64,000 nucleotides of DNA from Haloglomus salinum. GTDB lineage: Archaea > Halobacteriota > Halobacteria > Halobacteriales > Haloarculaceae. The stretch is from positions 124,001-188,000 of the forward strand of contig NZ_CP101153.1 in assembly GCF_024298825.1 (NCBI RefSeq), given 5' to 3'. The translations under genes and the position numbers were made by a program. The notes below the pieces were generated by a model. It was not told the origin of the DNA and made no database searches. It saw only the letters and a program-made list of their open reading frames with translations. Of the stretch, positions 9,523 through 19,036 are shown one piece after another. How positions within the stretch are numbered: position 1 is the stretch's first letter; each line of letters starts with the position of its first letter.

Positions 9523-11511
9523 TCACGCCAGCCACTCGTCGGGTTTGGTGTCGTAGTCGACATCCGTCGCGGCGATGCCCTCGACGGCCTCCCACGGGAG
9601 GTCCTCGACGGTGAACGTCTCGCCGTCGTAGCGCAGCAGTTTGCCCACCTCCTCGGGTTCAGGCTCGCGGTCGCGCCGGCGTGCCACCTCCACGTCGTGC
9701 TCGTCGACCTCCTTCACGATGGTCTTGAGGTTGACCGGCCGGCCCCAGAGCTGGAAGACGCGTTCGAGCGTCTGCCGGGCCTGCTGGATGTCCAGCATCA
9801 CGCCGTTATACTGGTGAGCGAGCAGGAGCTCGTTCCGGTTCTCGTAGTTGCCGTCCTCGACCGCGATGGTCGGCTTCCCGAAGTTGGTGAACCGGAGCAT
9901 CAGCTTCTTCTTCACGTCGCGGTAGTCCGTCGAGGTGACCCGGTAGTCCCGCGTCGTGTGCGTGTACTCGTAGGTGAAGTAGTCGTTGTCGTCGACGAAC
10001 TCCTGCGTGAGGAATTCGTCCAGGAAGGTGACGTCGTTGTGGGACTCGCGGATCTCGCGCATCCGGTCCCAGCCCGCCGCGCGGTCGACATCGGCGACCG
10101 CGTCTTCGACGCTGTCGTACCGGTCGGTGTCGAACAGATAGCGCGCGATACGTTCCAGGTCCGACTGGCTGATGCGCTTGAGGAAGCCGCGGAACGCCGG
10201 TTTCACGAGCGAATAGTGGCGTTCCGCGAGGCCCGCGTAGGTGAGCACCTTCCAGGGGTACTTCTGTACGTCGACCTCGCCATCGTGGGCCGCCGCCAGC
10301 GCCTCGGCGTCGACGCGCTCGTCGTCTGGGTCGAGGTCGTCCAGGTGCCCGACAACGTCGACCAGCCACGGCTCGGGTTCGAGCAGGTCCCGCACCTCGT
10401 CGAGGTCGATCACGTCCTCGAAGTTGCGCCAGGTGACGCCCTCGACGCGGAGCAGCTTCTCGACGACCTCGCGGCGATTGGTGGTGTTCTCGACGTAGTT
10501 CCAGAGCTGCAGGCCGAGCTTGTACGGGTTCAGCCCGGGCGAGCCCAGGACGGCGGCCATGTGGTCGGCGTACGAGAGGAACTCGTCGTCGCCGGCGAAC
10601 GCCTCGTCGGTCATCATCTTCGACTCCCAGTAGGCGGCGTGCCCCTCGTTCATCACCTTCGTCATCTTCTGGGGGGCGAAGTAGTACGCCTCCTTGCGAA
10701 GGATCTCCAGCACGTCGCGCTGCCACTCGGTCATCTCCACCGCCTTCTCGGCCTCCTCGTCGTAGGCCTTCCCGTGGCTCCAGAGGAACGCGAGGAGGTC
10801 CTTCTCGGGTTCGGCCGGGAACCGGACCTCCTCGTCGTCCTCCTGGGCCTCGAGCCACTCCTCGTCGAACACCTGGTCCCGGACCTCGTCGGAGAGCTCC
10901 AGCTCGTCGAGCTTCTCGGCCACGACCTCCGTCTCGACATCCTCGCCATCACCGCCGCGCGTCTCGGCCGGGACGAACGCCCGGTGCTGGTCGACGTTGT
11001 CCTCAAGGCAGAGGACGTGGTCGATCCAGGCCTCGACGGCCTCGCGGTCGATGTCGGGGTCCTCCATGTACTCCCGGATGGTCTCGGCGTGGCGCTCCAG
11101 CATCGCCGCCGCGTCGGGGTCGTTGGCGAACAGGCCGAACCACTCGTTGTTCCTGAAGAAGTCCGAGTGGGCCTCGACGTGCGTGATGACCGCCTTCTGG
11201 TTCGCCAGCGAGTTGGACTCCTGGAGGAACGCGTGGGCGGGGTTGTCGTTGTTGACGATCTCGAACGCCTTGCCACCCATGAACTGGCCCTGCTTCTGCT
11301 GGCGGTCGTACTGCATCCCCCAGCGCCAGTGCGGGTAGCGGGTCTGGAACCCGCCGTAGGCGATGAGCTCGTTCATGTCGTCGTAGTCGACGATCCAGTA
11401 GTTGACCGGGAACGGCTCCAGCCCCAGCTTCTCCGCGAGGTTGGCGGCCTCGCGCACCGGCTCCTCCAGTCCCTCGGCGATACGCTGCTGTTCGATGCGG
11501 TCGGGGTTCAT
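9523..11511 (-). CDS. SpoVR-family protein
   Basis: 662 residues that match the SpoVR/YcgB family throughout, for example [21 protein letters not shown] and [16 protein letters not shown] near the N-terminus. Members are cytoplasmic, of unknown biochemistry, and almost always linked to PrkA kinases and DUF444 proteins. Its ATG overlaps the stop of the DUF444 gene by 4 nt (ATGA), so the two are translationally coupled. The gene is last in the cluster. Confidence 0.93.
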   Translation of the reverse strand: MNPDRIEQQRIAEGLEEPVREAANLAEKLGLEPFPVNYWIVDYDDMNELIAYGGFQTRYPHWRWGMQYDRQQKQGQFMGGKAFEIVNNDNPAHAFLQESNSLANQKAVITHVEAHSDFFRNNEWFGLFANDPDAAAMLERHAETIREYMEDPDIDREAVEAWIDHVLCLEDNVDQHRAFVPAETRGGDGEDVETEVVAEKLDELELSDEVRDQVFDEEWLEAQEDDEEVRFPAEPEKDLLAFLWSHGKAYDEEAEKAVEMTEWQRDVLEILRKEAYYFAPQKMTKVMNEGHAAYWESKMMTDEAFAGDDEFLSYADHMAAVLGSPGLNPYKLGLQLWNYVENTTNRREVVEKLLRVEGVTWRNFEDVIDLDEVRDLLEPEPWLVDVVGHLDDLDPDDERVDAEALAAAHDGEVDVQKYPWKVLTYAGLAERHYSLVKPAFRGFLKRISQSDLERIARYLFDTDRYDSVEDAVADVDRAAGWDRMREIRESHNDVTFLDEFLTQEFVDDNDYFTYEYTHTTRDYRVTSTDYRDVKKKLMLRFTNFGKPTIAVEDGNYENRNELLLAHQYNGVMLDIQQARQTLERVFQLWGRPVNLKTIVKEVDEHDVEVARRRDREPEPEEVGKLLRYDGETFTVEDLPWEAVEGIAATDVDYDTKPDEWLA

Positions 11512-12848
11512 GATGCGGTCACCTCCTCGCGCTGCTCCGTGCTGAGGATGGTGTAGATGGCGTCGACCACGTCCTCCGGGCTGGAGACGTAGGCGACGGC
11601 GACGTTGGAGTCGCCGCCGAAGTGCTCCTCGACCTCCTCGGCGTGGGTCGCGTTGATGGCGTTGCCGGAGGGCTGGGTCTCCACGTACGCGTGCAGGTTC
11701 GCGGGAATCTCCTCCATCGCCGGGATGACCCGCTCCTCGGTGTCGTTCGAGGAGTTCTCGCTATCGCCCGCGGCGAACACGTACCGGTTCCACTCGTTCC
11801 ACGGGTAGCGCTCCTCGAGGAGCTCGGCCGCGAGGTCGTACGCACTGGAGATGCGCGTGCCGCCGCCGCTGCGGATGCCGAAGAACTCCTCGCGCTCGAC
11901 CTCCCACGCGTCGGCGTCGTGGGCGATGTAGACGAACTCGGCGTTGTCGTACTTGCCCGTGAGATACCAGTCCAGCGGCGTGAACGTCCGCTCGACGAGT
12001 TCCCGCTTCTTCTCGCGCATCGACCCGCTCACGTCGCGGATGTTGACCACGACGACGTTCTTCTCGCGCTCCTCGACGATCTCGGGGTAGCGGTACCGCT
12101 CGTCGTCGCGGCGGAACGGCACCTCGTCGATGCCGTCGCGTCGGATGCGCGTCGCGGTGGACTCGCGCTCGACGTTGGCCTCCATCTCCTCGATGCTGGT
12201 CCAGCGGTCCCGTTCCTCGCGGGGGATGTCCTCGTACGCCGTCTCGATCCACGGCCGGGAGACGGGGATGTGCTGCTCGCGGGCCCACTCGAACACCTTC
12301 GCCGGCCCCCAGCCCTCGACGCGGAGCGCCTCCTGCAGGTAGTTCTCGTCGAAGTCCATCGCGAGCTTCCGCTTCAGCCCCTTCTTGAACAGGCGCTCGA
12401 AGTCCAGCGTGGACGCGGGCCCCGTGCGGGTGATGTCGGTGAAGTCGCCCTCCTTCTCCTCGATGACCTTCTTGCCCTTCGGGTCGAGGTCGAAGCCGAG
12501 TTCCTCGTCCAGTTCCTGGGCGAACTCCTCGGGGTCCATCTCGTAGTACTCGTGTTCGCCACCCTCCTCGCCGGGCTCGCCGTCCTCGTCACCGTCGCCG
12601 TCGCCCGGCTGGGGCTGTGGCTCGCCGACCGGCTGGCCGACGTCGGGCGTGTCGCCGTCGCCCTGCCCCACGCCGCCCATGTCGCGCTGGTCGTAGGCGA
12701 ACTCCGGCAGGTCGACGATCTTGATGGGGATCTTCACCTCGTCCGGCAACGATTGGCCCATGTCGCCGTACTGGATGAACTCGGAGAGGTCCTGCCGCTT
12801 TTCTTCTCCTACTTCGCGGTATCGTTCGAGGTCGTCTTTCAGTCCCAT
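11508..12848 (-). CDS. DUF444 (YeaH/YhbH) family protein with a vWA-like domain
   Basis: 446 residues. The N-terminus is charged ([20 protein letters not shown]), followed by a Gly/Asp/Glu-rich linker around residues 60-95. The C-terminal half carries [10 protein letters not shown], a von Willebrand A-like MIDAS pattern. The family is the partner of PrkA kinase and SpoVR in bacteria (yeaG-yeaH-ycgB) and haloarchaea. A longer in-frame ORF extends to 13139, but that extension is Arg/Ala-rich and lies in repeat DNA, and an AATAAG box lies about 25 nt before the ATG at 12848. The gene therefore probably has its own promoter. Confidence 0.92.
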   Translation of the reverse strand: MGLKDDLERYREVGEEKRQDLSEFIQYGDMGQSLPDEVKIPIKIVDLPEFAYDQRDMGGVGQGDGDTPDVGQPVGEPQPQPGDGDGDEDGEPGEEGGEHEYYEMDPEEFAQELDEELGFDLDPKGKKVIEEKEGDFTDITRTGPASTLDFERLFKKGLKRKLAMDFDENYLQEALRVEGWGPAKVFEWAREQHIPVSRPWIETAYEDIPREERDRWTSIEEMEANVERESTATRIRRDGIDEVPFRRDDERYRYPEIVEEREKNVVVVNIRDVSGSMREKKRELVERTFTPLDWYLTGKYDNAEFVYIAHDADAWEVEREEFFGIRSGGGTRISSAYDLAAELLEERYPWNEWNRYVFAAGDSENSSNDTEERVIPAMEEIPANLHAYVETQPSGNAINATHAEEVEEHFGGDSNVAVAYVSSPEDVVDAIYTILSTEQREEVTAS

Positions 12849-12931
12849 TACGTTGTTACCTCGCTTCTTATTCCGCCATTCTGTTCGATATTCTCTGATT
12901 TCTCCCGTAATCTGGGTGTGTGCGAAGCCGG

Positions 12932-13077
12932 CGGAGACGCTACCGAAGCCCTCGGGCGCTCGGGGCGCCGGGACTCGCTGCGCGCTTCCCTCGCGGCTCG
13001 CAGAGCTCGCCGCTCGGTCGGGTGCTTGCGTCGTCCGGGCACCACCGAGCGCCCTCGCCCTTCGGGAGTCCGCCAGG
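12932..13077 (-). repeat. GC-rich repeat type 2, copy 1
   Basis: Read on the minus strand the unit begins GGCGGACTCCCGAAGGGCGA and ends CCGAGGGCTTCGGTAGCG. It aligns in order with the plus-strand copy at 13458-13624, with shared blocks GAAGGGCGAGG, GCAAGCACC, GTCCCGGC and GAGGGCTTCGG. Confidence 0.6.
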
Positions 13078-13145
13078 GTTCGGGGGGCAACCGGAGCATT
13101 CGCGCGTGGAGGTTCCATTGGGGCGCAGAGTCCCCACACCTCCCC

Positions 13146-13212
13146 GCGCGGGCGCCGGAGTGTTCCGGCACGCTCGCTTCGCTCGCGGCCTCCACGGAAA
13201 GGGCGCCCGCGC
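13146..13212. repeat. 11-bp inverted repeat bounding a 45-bp loop
   Basis: GCGCGGGCGCC at 13146-13156 is the exact reverse complement of GGCGCCCGCGC at 13202-13212. It lies between repeat units and could form a strong stem. Confidence 0.6.
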
Positions 13213-13261
13213 GCTTCCTGTCCGTGGAACCGGCCGGTCGACCCGTCGCTCGGCTAGTGCG

Positions 13262-13457
13262 TGCCAGCCCCGTCAGTCCAACCGGCGCGCGCTGGCACCC
13301 GGCGGCCGGCTCACCGCGGGCGACCTCGTGTCGCCCGCTCACCTGCCGGCCGCCGGAAGCCCCTGTGCGCGCGAGGGCTGAAGCGCGCAGCGCAGCGAGC
13401 ACTGCAAGCGGCTGGGGAGGCACGAGGCCCACGGTCCCGACTGACCCACACGCGGTC
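13262..13457 (-). repeat. GC-rich repeat type 1, copy 1
   Basis: On the minus strand it runs from GTGTGGGTCAGTCGGG through CCTCCCCAGCCGCTTGCAGT and CTGCGCGCTTCAGCCCTCGC to CCGGTTGGACTGACGGGG. The same blocks occur in the same order in the unit at 31450-31632, 18 kb away. Its two ends carry complementary GTCAGTC and GACTGAC. Confidence 0.75.
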
Positions 13458-13624
13458 CTGGTGGACTCGAAGGGCGAGGCCGCTCGTCGTGGCCCGGGCC
13501 CGGCAAGCACCGCAGCGAGCGGAGCGAGCGAGGAGCGCAGCCGTCGCCGCAGGCGACGCGACCCGAGCGGAGCGGAGGGAGCGGGTCCCGGCCGCACGAG
13601 CGGCCGAGGGCTTCGGAGCCGTTC
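13458..13624 (+). repeat. GC-rich repeat type 2, copy 2
   Basis: Starts CTGGTGGACTCGAAGGGCGA and ends CGAGGGCTTCGGAGCCG. It is the inverted partner of 12932-13077 and directly abuts the type 1 unit, so the two point away from each other. Confidence 0.6.
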
Positions 13625-13680
13625 CTGCCGTCGCTGTGGCCGTCCGAGCATGAACCGGACACGACCAGCACAGCGGCCCA

Positions 13681-16056
13681 TCACTCCCATCGGTAGCTCA
13701 CCTGGTCCATGACGTGGCGACTGGTCAGCTCGGCCGACGCTTCGGAGTAGTCGAACAGCTCCTGCATGTTCCGGATGGTATCCGCTTTCACGGAGGCCGT
13801 CTCCGTCCCGGACGGCGGGTCGTCCCACTGGTCGGGGTCGAAGTCCGGGAACGTCCGGCGGACGTCGTCCCAGTCGTGGCTGCCCAGCACCGTCTTGATG
13901 ACCGGAATCTCCTTGACGTTCACATCTGCCACCCGGAAGTCCTCGTCGCGGTGACGCCAGGCGTGGCGATTCAGCGCCGTCACCACCTTCTCGGCGCGGA
14001 ACTCCGCGACCGCGCTCTCGGGGTCGGTCCCGTCGTAGTCGTCTTCGTCGAACCGGCCCAGGTGCTCGGTCTCGAACACCTTCATCTTCAGCGGGTCCGG
14101 CTCCTCCAGCTCCCCGCGCTCGTTCTCGATGCCCTCGTCCTCGACCCAGGCGTAGACGTGCTCGATGTACTCCTCGACGGTGGCCTCGTCGACGCGCTTC
14201 TCGCGCATGATGGCCTCGAGCACGTCGTCCTCCTGCTCGGTGAACACGTGGTTCTTGATGGGGACGAGCCGGTTCTCGAACTCCGTCTTCTCGTTGGGGC
14301 CGAAGACGGGCGTGTCGCTCAGCTCCTCGGCCATCCGGTTGAGCACGTCCCGGGGCATCACCACGTCCTCGACCGGGAGGTCGGGGTGGTGGCGGTCCTG
14401 CACCTCGTGGAGCAGGTCCGCGATGATGTCGCGCGTGTACGTGACCGGGATGCCCGTCTCCCCGTCCTCGGCGTCGGGGTCGAAGTCGAACTCCCCCTTC
14501 TCCCGGCGCTCGTCACCGTCCTGCAGGTAGCCCCGGTCGAACACCAGGGCCTTGTCCACGAGGTCGAGGCCGGGCGGGACGTCCTCGCCGTCGAGCCGCG
14601 TGACGACCGCGTACAGCGCGGCCGCCTCGATGGTGTGCGGGGCGAGTTCCTTCTCCCGGACGACACCCTCACCGTCCCGGACGCGGATGGTCACCGGCTG
14701 TCGGATGCGCGCCGCCAGCTCGTCGTACGAGTCGGCGGTCCAGACGGTCGTCTCGTTGGTGAGCTCGCGCTGGATGAGTTCGGCCTCCAGCGAGAGGTTC
14801 GTCAGGTAGGTGAACTCGTGCTTGTCGAGCCGGCGCTTCAGCGCTTTCAGCGGGTCGGACCCGGAGCGGTCGGCGTGCTGGTTCAGCCGCGCTTCGAGGT
14901 CCGGGTTCGAGATGATGACCAGTTGCGTATCGATGTCCATCCCGATGCCCTTGTCCAGCTTCACGCTCCCCTCGTCGGGGACGTTCAGCAGTTTCTGGAG
15001 CAGGTCGGCGTGCTGGGCGGCGTCCTCGACGATGGTCAGCAGACCGTTCCCCTGCGAGAGCACGCCGTCGTAGCTGAACGCCTGCGGGTTCTTGCGCCCG
15101 CGCGAGTCGAGTTCCCGGAGCATCCCGGCCATCCACGAGCCGACGAGGCGCTCCTTCGGCGAGCCGTCGTCCTCGGAGTGGAGGACGCCGATGCCCTGGC
15201 CCACGTCGGCGACGTAGTTCTTCACCCGGAGGTGCTTCGGGTCGGTGACCGCCGAGAACAGGTCCTCGACACCCTGCCGGCGGTACTGCTCCTCCAGGTA
15301 GTCGTACGCCTCGCGCGAGAACGGGTCGAGGCGGCCCTCCACGCGGACGGGGATGTGGTCGTCCAGCCGCGCGTTCAGCTCCGCGAGCAGGTCCTCGCGG
15401 ACGTCCTCGGGGAACACGGTCAGCGGGTGAGCCTGGACGGGCGAGGCGTACCAGTCGTCCTCGTCGGGTTCCGGCGGCCCGCCGCCGTAGGTCATCGCGC
15501 TCGCGCCGTCGTCGGCACCCGCGACGTTCCACTCGACGGTGTAGCGCCGGCCCTCGGGCGTCTTGCTGAACTCCCGGAGCCCGTTGATGAGACACCGCTT
15601 CAGCTCGGACTTGCCGGTCGCGGTCGGTCCCTCGAGCCAGACGATCTTCTCGTCCTTCCCGCGGCCCGCCGCGATGGAGCGCAGGTCGTCGACGAACGCG
15701 TTCAGTACCTCCGTGTTCCCGAGGATGGCGTGCTCGCCGTCGTTGTGCGGGTCGTCGAAGAAGCGGTAGCGCTGCTTCTCCTCGCCCTCCTCGACGACCG
15801 TGCGGCGTCCGGCAGCCTCGATGGCCTGCAGCAGGTACTTCGAGGCGTGGCTCGCTGTCCCCGGGTTCTCGAACAGCGCCTCGACGTACTCCGAGAGCGA
15901 CATCGGCGGCTCGTAGGTCGCCTGCAGGCTCTCGTCGGCCGCGGCGATGAACGAGGCCGCATCTCGGACACCGCCATCCGAGCGTTGCTCGGACGAGGCG
16001 CGACTCGCCTCGCCTCGGTCCTTGGCCGGTTCCTCGCCCCGGTTGTCGTCTGTCAT
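13681..16056 (-). CDS. PrkA-type serine protein kinase (second paralogue)
   Basis: 791 residues from the ATG at 16056. PrkA proteins pair an N-terminal AAA+ ATPase region with a C-terminal segment with distant kinase similarity and phosphorylate partners under stress or starvation. The P-loop here is GPTATGKS (143-150). An acidic, Ser/Arg-rich N-terminal tail of about 35 residues precedes the first conserved helix (FIAAADESLQATYEPPMSLS). Only one base separates its start from the stop of the upstream kinase gene, so they form one operon. The C-terminus (MDQVSYRWE) is followed by the repeat cluster instead of directly by DUF444. Confidence 0.9.
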   Translation of the reverse strand: MTDDNRGEEPAKDRGEASRASSEQRSDGGVRDAASFIAAADESLQATYEPPMSLSEYVEALFENPGTASHASKYLLQAIEAAGRRTVVEEGEEKQRYRFFDDPHNDGEHAILGNTEVLNAFVDDLRSIAAGRGKDEKIVWLEGPTATGKSELKRCLINGLREFSKTPEGRRYTVEWNVAGADDGASAMTYGGGPPEPDEDDWYASPVQAHPLTVFPEDVREDLLAELNARLDDHIPVRVEGRLDPFSREAYDYLEEQYRRQGVEDLFSAVTDPKHLRVKNYVADVGQGIGVLHSEDDGSPKERLVGSWMAGMLRELDSRGRKNPQAFSYDGVLSQGNGLLTIVEDAAQHADLLQKLLNVPDEGSVKLDKGIGMDIDTQLVIISNPDLEARLNQHADRSGSDPLKALKRRLDKHEFTYLTNLSLEAELIQRELTNETTVWTADSYDELAARIRQPVTIRVRDGEGVVREKELAPHTIEAAALYAVVTRLDGEDVPPGLDLVDKALVFDRGYLQDGDERREKGEFDFDPDAEDGETGIPVTYTRDIIADLLHEVQDRHHPDLPVEDVVMPRDVLNRMAEELSDTPVFGPNEKTEFENRLVPIKNHVFTEQEDDVLEAIMREKRVDEATVEEYIEHVYAWVEDEGIENERGELEEPDPLKMKVFETEHLGRFDEDDYDGTDPESAVAEFRAEKVVTALNRHAWRHRDEDFRVADVNVKEIPVIKTVLGSHDWDDVRRTFPDFDPDQWDDPPSGTETASVKADTIRNMQELFDYSEASAELTSRHVMDQVSYRWE

Positions 16057-16057
16057 G

Positions 16058-18127
16058 TCAGTCTTCCATCTCCGTCTTGGCGACCTCGGCACCGGCGAAC
16101 TCGAGCACCTCTCTGGCCCCGTCCTCGGAGTAACCCTGGTCGGTCAGAGCCTGCACCCAGGCGGACCGCTCGTCGTCGTCCATCTCCCCGCTCGACACGA
16201 GTGCCGAGAAGTTGATGTTGTGCTTCTTGTCCTCCCAGAGCTTGCGCTCCAGGGCCCGGCGCAGCCGGTCGTTGTCCTGCGGGTCGAACGTCTCCCCCTC
16301 GCGCGCTCTGCGGCTGACCCAGTTGGCGACCTCCTGGCGGAAATCGTTCTTCCGGTCCTCCGGGATGTCGAGTTTCTCCTCGACGTCGCGCAGGAACTTC
16401 TCGTCGGGCTCCTGCTCCCGACCCGTGATCTCGTCCTCGACGGTGTCGTCGTCGATGTAGGCCATGACGTGGTCCATGTACTTCTCGCCCTGGCGCTGGA
16501 TCTCGTCCAGGTCGTAGGCCAGCGCGTGGCGCACGTCCTCGATGGCGCGCTCCTTGTACTCCTCACGGACGAGTTCGAGGTAGCGGTAGTACGTCTCGAA
16601 GTTCTCCTGGGGGATGGAGCCGTGGTTCTCGAGGTTCTCCTCGAGGTGGTTGAACGTCGTGAGCGGGGAGAGGAAGCCCCGCCCCCGGTGCATCGAGTCC
16701 ATGATGGCCTCGGCGATCTCGTCGCCGATGAACCGCGGCGAGACGCCGTCCATCCCCTCACCGAGGTCGGTGGTCTCCTCGGCCTCGTCGCGGAGCTTCT
16801 TCACGTCGATGTCCTCACCCTCGTCGATCTCGCCGTTGTACGCCTTCGCCTTCTGGACGACGCCGACCTGCCCGCCGTCGGGCTCGGCGATGCGCGTGAG
16901 GACGCCGAACAGCCCGGCCATCTGGAGGGTGTGGGGCTCGACGTGGATGTCGGGCACGTCGGCGTTGTGGAGCATCTTCTCGTAGATGCGGGCCTCCTCG
17001 GCGTACTGGAGAACGTACGGGAAGTCGATGCGCTTCGTGCGGTCGTTGAACGCCTCCATCTTCTCGTCGCCCTTCTTGTCCCGGTACTCGGGCATGTTCG
17101 TCCGGCCGACGATGACCTGGTCGATGTCGATGCGCGGGTTGTTCTTCGGCTTGATAGTCTGCTCCTGCGTGGCGTGCAGGAAATCGTAGAGGAACTCGCG
17201 CTGGAGCTTCAGCAGCTCCTCGCCGGAGAAGATACCGCGGTTCGCGTTACAGAACGCCCCGCTGTAGTCGAACGCCCGTGGGTCGGACTCCCCGTAGACC
17301 GCGATCTTCGAGTAGTTGACGTCCCCCGTCAGCTCCGTCTCGTCCTGGTTCTTCTTGTCCTTGGGCTCGAACGTCTCGATACCCTGGCGCTTGTTCTCGT
17401 CGGCGATGAACCGGACGATCTCGACGTGGTTGGACAGCACCCGCTCGAGGTCGTCGTCGTACTCCTCGAGCAGCCGGTCCATGTAGAACTCGCTGGCCGG
17501 GTCCAGCGACTGCTCGTTGCGGATGGTGTACGGGGCGTCCAGCGCCTCGTTCACCCGCTCGAGGACCCGGTCGCGCTGCTTCTGGGGGAGCAACACGAGC
17601 GGGTCCTGGTTCATCGGCGACCGGACCGTGTCGTCGGCCGGGTCCTGGTCGCGGATGACATCGCCCAGGTTGGTCCAGCGGAAGGTGTACATCCGGCCCT
17701 CGTCGGTGGCGGTGTAGTCCTCGTAGTAGGTCCGGACCTGCCGGTCGAACTCGGATTTCCCCGAGCCGACCGGACCGAGCAGCAGTTTGATACGCTTCTC
17801 GGGGCCCAGTCCGCGGGCACCGGATTTCACCTTGTTGACGAACTCGTGGATGGACTCGTGGACGGCCCGGCCGTAGAACGTGTTCTCGCCGTCGTTCAGC
17901 GGGTCCTCGCTGGCGAGCAGGTACTCGACGACGCCGGCGTCCTCGTCGTACTCGGTCCCGTAGTAGTCGAACATGTCCGCCACGCGCTGGTGGGCGTTGC
18001 GGGCGACGCGCGGGTGGTCGTAGACCTCGTCGAGGTACCACTCGAAGGAGTGGGTCTCCCGGAGGTCCTCGGGGATGGTATCACGGTACTCCTGGCTGAG
18101 TGCTTCGAGGCTCTCTCGTTCGCTCAT
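16058..18127 (-). CDS. PrkA-type serine protein kinase (first paralogue)
   Basis: 689 residues, first gene of the kinase operon. The P-loop GPVGSGKS lies at 118-125, with the PrkA-typical DPLNDGENTFYGRAVHESI segment before it (75-93), and SSGEMDDDERSAWVQALTDQ near the C-terminus. Together with PrkA2, DUF444 and SpoVR it forms the archaeal version of the bacterial yeaG-yeaH-ycgB stress module; bacteria usually have a single kinase, so the two archaeal paralogues may act as a heteromer (inference). The nearest upstream TATA box is about 290 nt away, implying a long leader. Confidence 0.92.
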   Translation of the reverse strand: MSERESLEALSQEYRDTIPEDLRETHSFEWYLDEVYDHPRVARNAHQRVADMFDYYGTEYDEDAGVVEYLLASEDPLNDGENTFYGRAVHESIHEFVNKVKSGARGLGPEKRIKLLLGPVGSGKSEFDRQVRTYYEDYTATDEGRMYTFRWTNLGDVIRDQDPADDTVRSPMNQDPLVLLPQKQRDRVLERVNEALDAPYTIRNEQSLDPASEFYMDRLLEEYDDDLERVLSNHVEIVRFIADENKRQGIETFEPKDKKNQDETELTGDVNYSKIAVYGESDPRAFDYSGAFCNANRGIFSGEELLKLQREFLYDFLHATQEQTIKPKNNPRIDIDQVIVGRTNMPEYRDKKGDEKMEAFNDRTKRIDFPYVLQYAEEARIYEKMLHNADVPDIHVEPHTLQMAGLFGVLTRIAEPDGGQVGVVQKAKAYNGEIDEGEDIDVKKLRDEAEETTDLGEGMDGVSPRFIGDEIAEAIMDSMHRGRGFLSPLTTFNHLEENLENHGSIPQENFETYYRYLELVREEYKERAIEDVRHALAYDLDEIQRQGEKYMDHVMAYIDDDTVEDEITGREQEPDEKFLRDVEEKLDIPEDRKNDFRQEVANWVSRRAREGETFDPQDNDRLRRALERKLWEDKKHNINFSALVSSGEMDDDERSAWVQALTDQGYSEDGAREVLEFAGAEVAKTEMED

Positions 18128-18410
18128 GTGTTGGTCTGGGTGGTCGTCATCTCGGGGGATGGGTCACAGCCGTCGGCCCGCCGTCACGGCGGCCGCGGTC
18201 GGGGTCGACACGGAGCTGGCGCCCGCCCCCGATGCATCGACGGGGGAACCGCGGGCACGGGGGTCCGGCCCGAGGAGCGCTCGCACGGAACCGGGGATGA
18301 GTGCATCGTGGCATGAGTGGGCGTACCACACTCCGGTGCCGGCACCGACGTCACGGGGCGACGTAACGGGAAGCACGGCCGGGGCGTTCGGTGGCTCGGC
18401 GCCACCGCAC

Positions 18411-18418
18411 TATATTAA
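18411..18418 (-). promoter_or_regulatory. TATA box for the PrkA operon
   Basis: TTAATATA on the minus strand (GGTTAATATAGTG in context). Transcription would begin near 18389, about 260 nt before the first start codon. Confidence 0.55.
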
Positions 18419-18543
18419 CCATGAGAGTCCTTCACTCATAAGTTTTGCCGCAATCACCCCGAGAGAACACGACCGTCCACCGCCGAAACCACACGCCGAC
18501 GCGCTGGTGTGACTGACTACCAAGCCTCCAGGTGGAGTGGCCC

Positions 18544-18550
18544 TTATATA
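18544..18550 (+). promoter_or_regulatory. TATA box for the gene at 18614
   Basis: CCCTTATATACC is a strong match to the haloarchaeal TATA consensus. The expected transcription start is near 18573. Confidence 0.6.
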
Positions 18551-18613
18551 CCTTCCGGCCCGCCGGTGTCGGAACCGCCGGACTCAGGGACACCGACGAC
18601 GTACCGGCAGGCG

Positions 18614-19030
18614 ATGACCGACGACGCGCGAGACCCCGGGACCTCGCTCGACCCGGCGACGCTCCCCGACGGCTGGCGGCTCTGGAGCGACGACGACCAG
18701 CGGACGGTCCTCGTCTATCGACCGGATATCTTCGACGGCGGGGCGTTCCCCGCACCGTGTCTGCCCACGCTGTACGTCACCCACGGACGGCGCGACCGCC
18801 GGCCCGGCGTCGAGCGCGAGGCTCCGCCGGGTGCGTCGTGGGTCGTGACGCTCTACCTCGAACCCGACGTGTCGGCCCCGGAGGAACGGTACGATACGCG
18901 GGAGGCCGCAGTGGAGGGTGCCCGCGAACTGGCCGCGCGTTTCGCACGCGGGGACGTGGACTACCGCGACCTCTATCAGGTCCCTCGCGGGGACTACTTC
19001 GACGAACTGGACCGGCTGACCGGCGAGTGA
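18614..19030 (+). CDS. Conserved haloarchaeal protein of unknown function (DUF5820-like)
   Basis: 138 residues with no signal peptide or membrane segment. Distinct segments are LPDGWRLWSDDDQRTVLVYRPD, then FPAPCLPTLYVTHGRRDRRPG and WVVTLYLEPDV, followed by an acidic helix. I recall a haloarchaeal DUF5820 family of this look but cannot confirm it. The ATG at 18614 was chosen because the upstream 35 in-frame codons give Pro/Ser/Thr-rich sequence; a GTG at 18566 is an alternative. It converges with the Tat lipoprotein gene, with 6 bp between stops. Confidence 0.7.
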   Translation: MTDDARDPGTSLDPATLPDGWRLWSDDDQRTVLVYRPDIFDGGAFPAPCLPTLYVTHGRRDRRPGVEREAPPGASWVVTLYLEPDVSAPEERYDTREAAVEGARELAARFARGDVDYRDLYQVPRGDYFDELDRLTGE

Positions 19031-19036
19031 CGGCCG

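Larger units (their letters stand above)
12849..13680. other. 830-bp non-coding gap made of GC-rich structured repeats
   Basis: This gap separates PrkA2 from DUF444, genes that usually sit together. It holds AT-rich promoter sequence next to DUF444 (12850-12905), then at least three GC-rich repeat units in opposite orientations (listed separately), with many gcgagcg/gagcgag runs. ORFs here give low-complexity Arg/Ala/Gly protein and overlap in several frames, so I see no gene. Confidence 0.7.
18128..18613. other. Divergent regulatory region of prkA1 and the hypothetical gene
   Basis: No gene of its own is supported. It contains a minus-strand TATA box at 18411-18418 for the kinase operon and a plus-strand TATA box at 18544-18550 for the right-hand gene. 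Between the first TATA box and the prkA1 start lies a GC-rich stretch of about 260 nt with self-complementary runs such as GGCCCGCCGTCACGGCGGCC. Small ORFs inside it have no recognisable features. Confidence 0.5.

Noticed and set aside
12849-13139. Longer DUF444 protein from 13139
   Set aside because: The extra 97 residues are low-complexity and lie in repeat DNA, and an AATAAG box precedes the ATG at 12848.
12848-13828. 326-codon minus-strand ORF across the repeat cluster
   Set aside because: It overlaps the start of PrkA2's end region and runs through inverted repeats. The peptide is Arg/Ala/Pro/Gly low complexity and has no family resemblance.
9697-18316. Very long plus-strand ORFs opposite SpoVR, DUF444 and both PrkA genes (619 to 833 codons)
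   Set aside because: Antisense ORFs of this length are expected in GC-rich genes with strong third-position bias. Their peptides are Val/Leu/Arg/Gly-rich without recognisable motifs, while the minus-strand proteins match well-known families.
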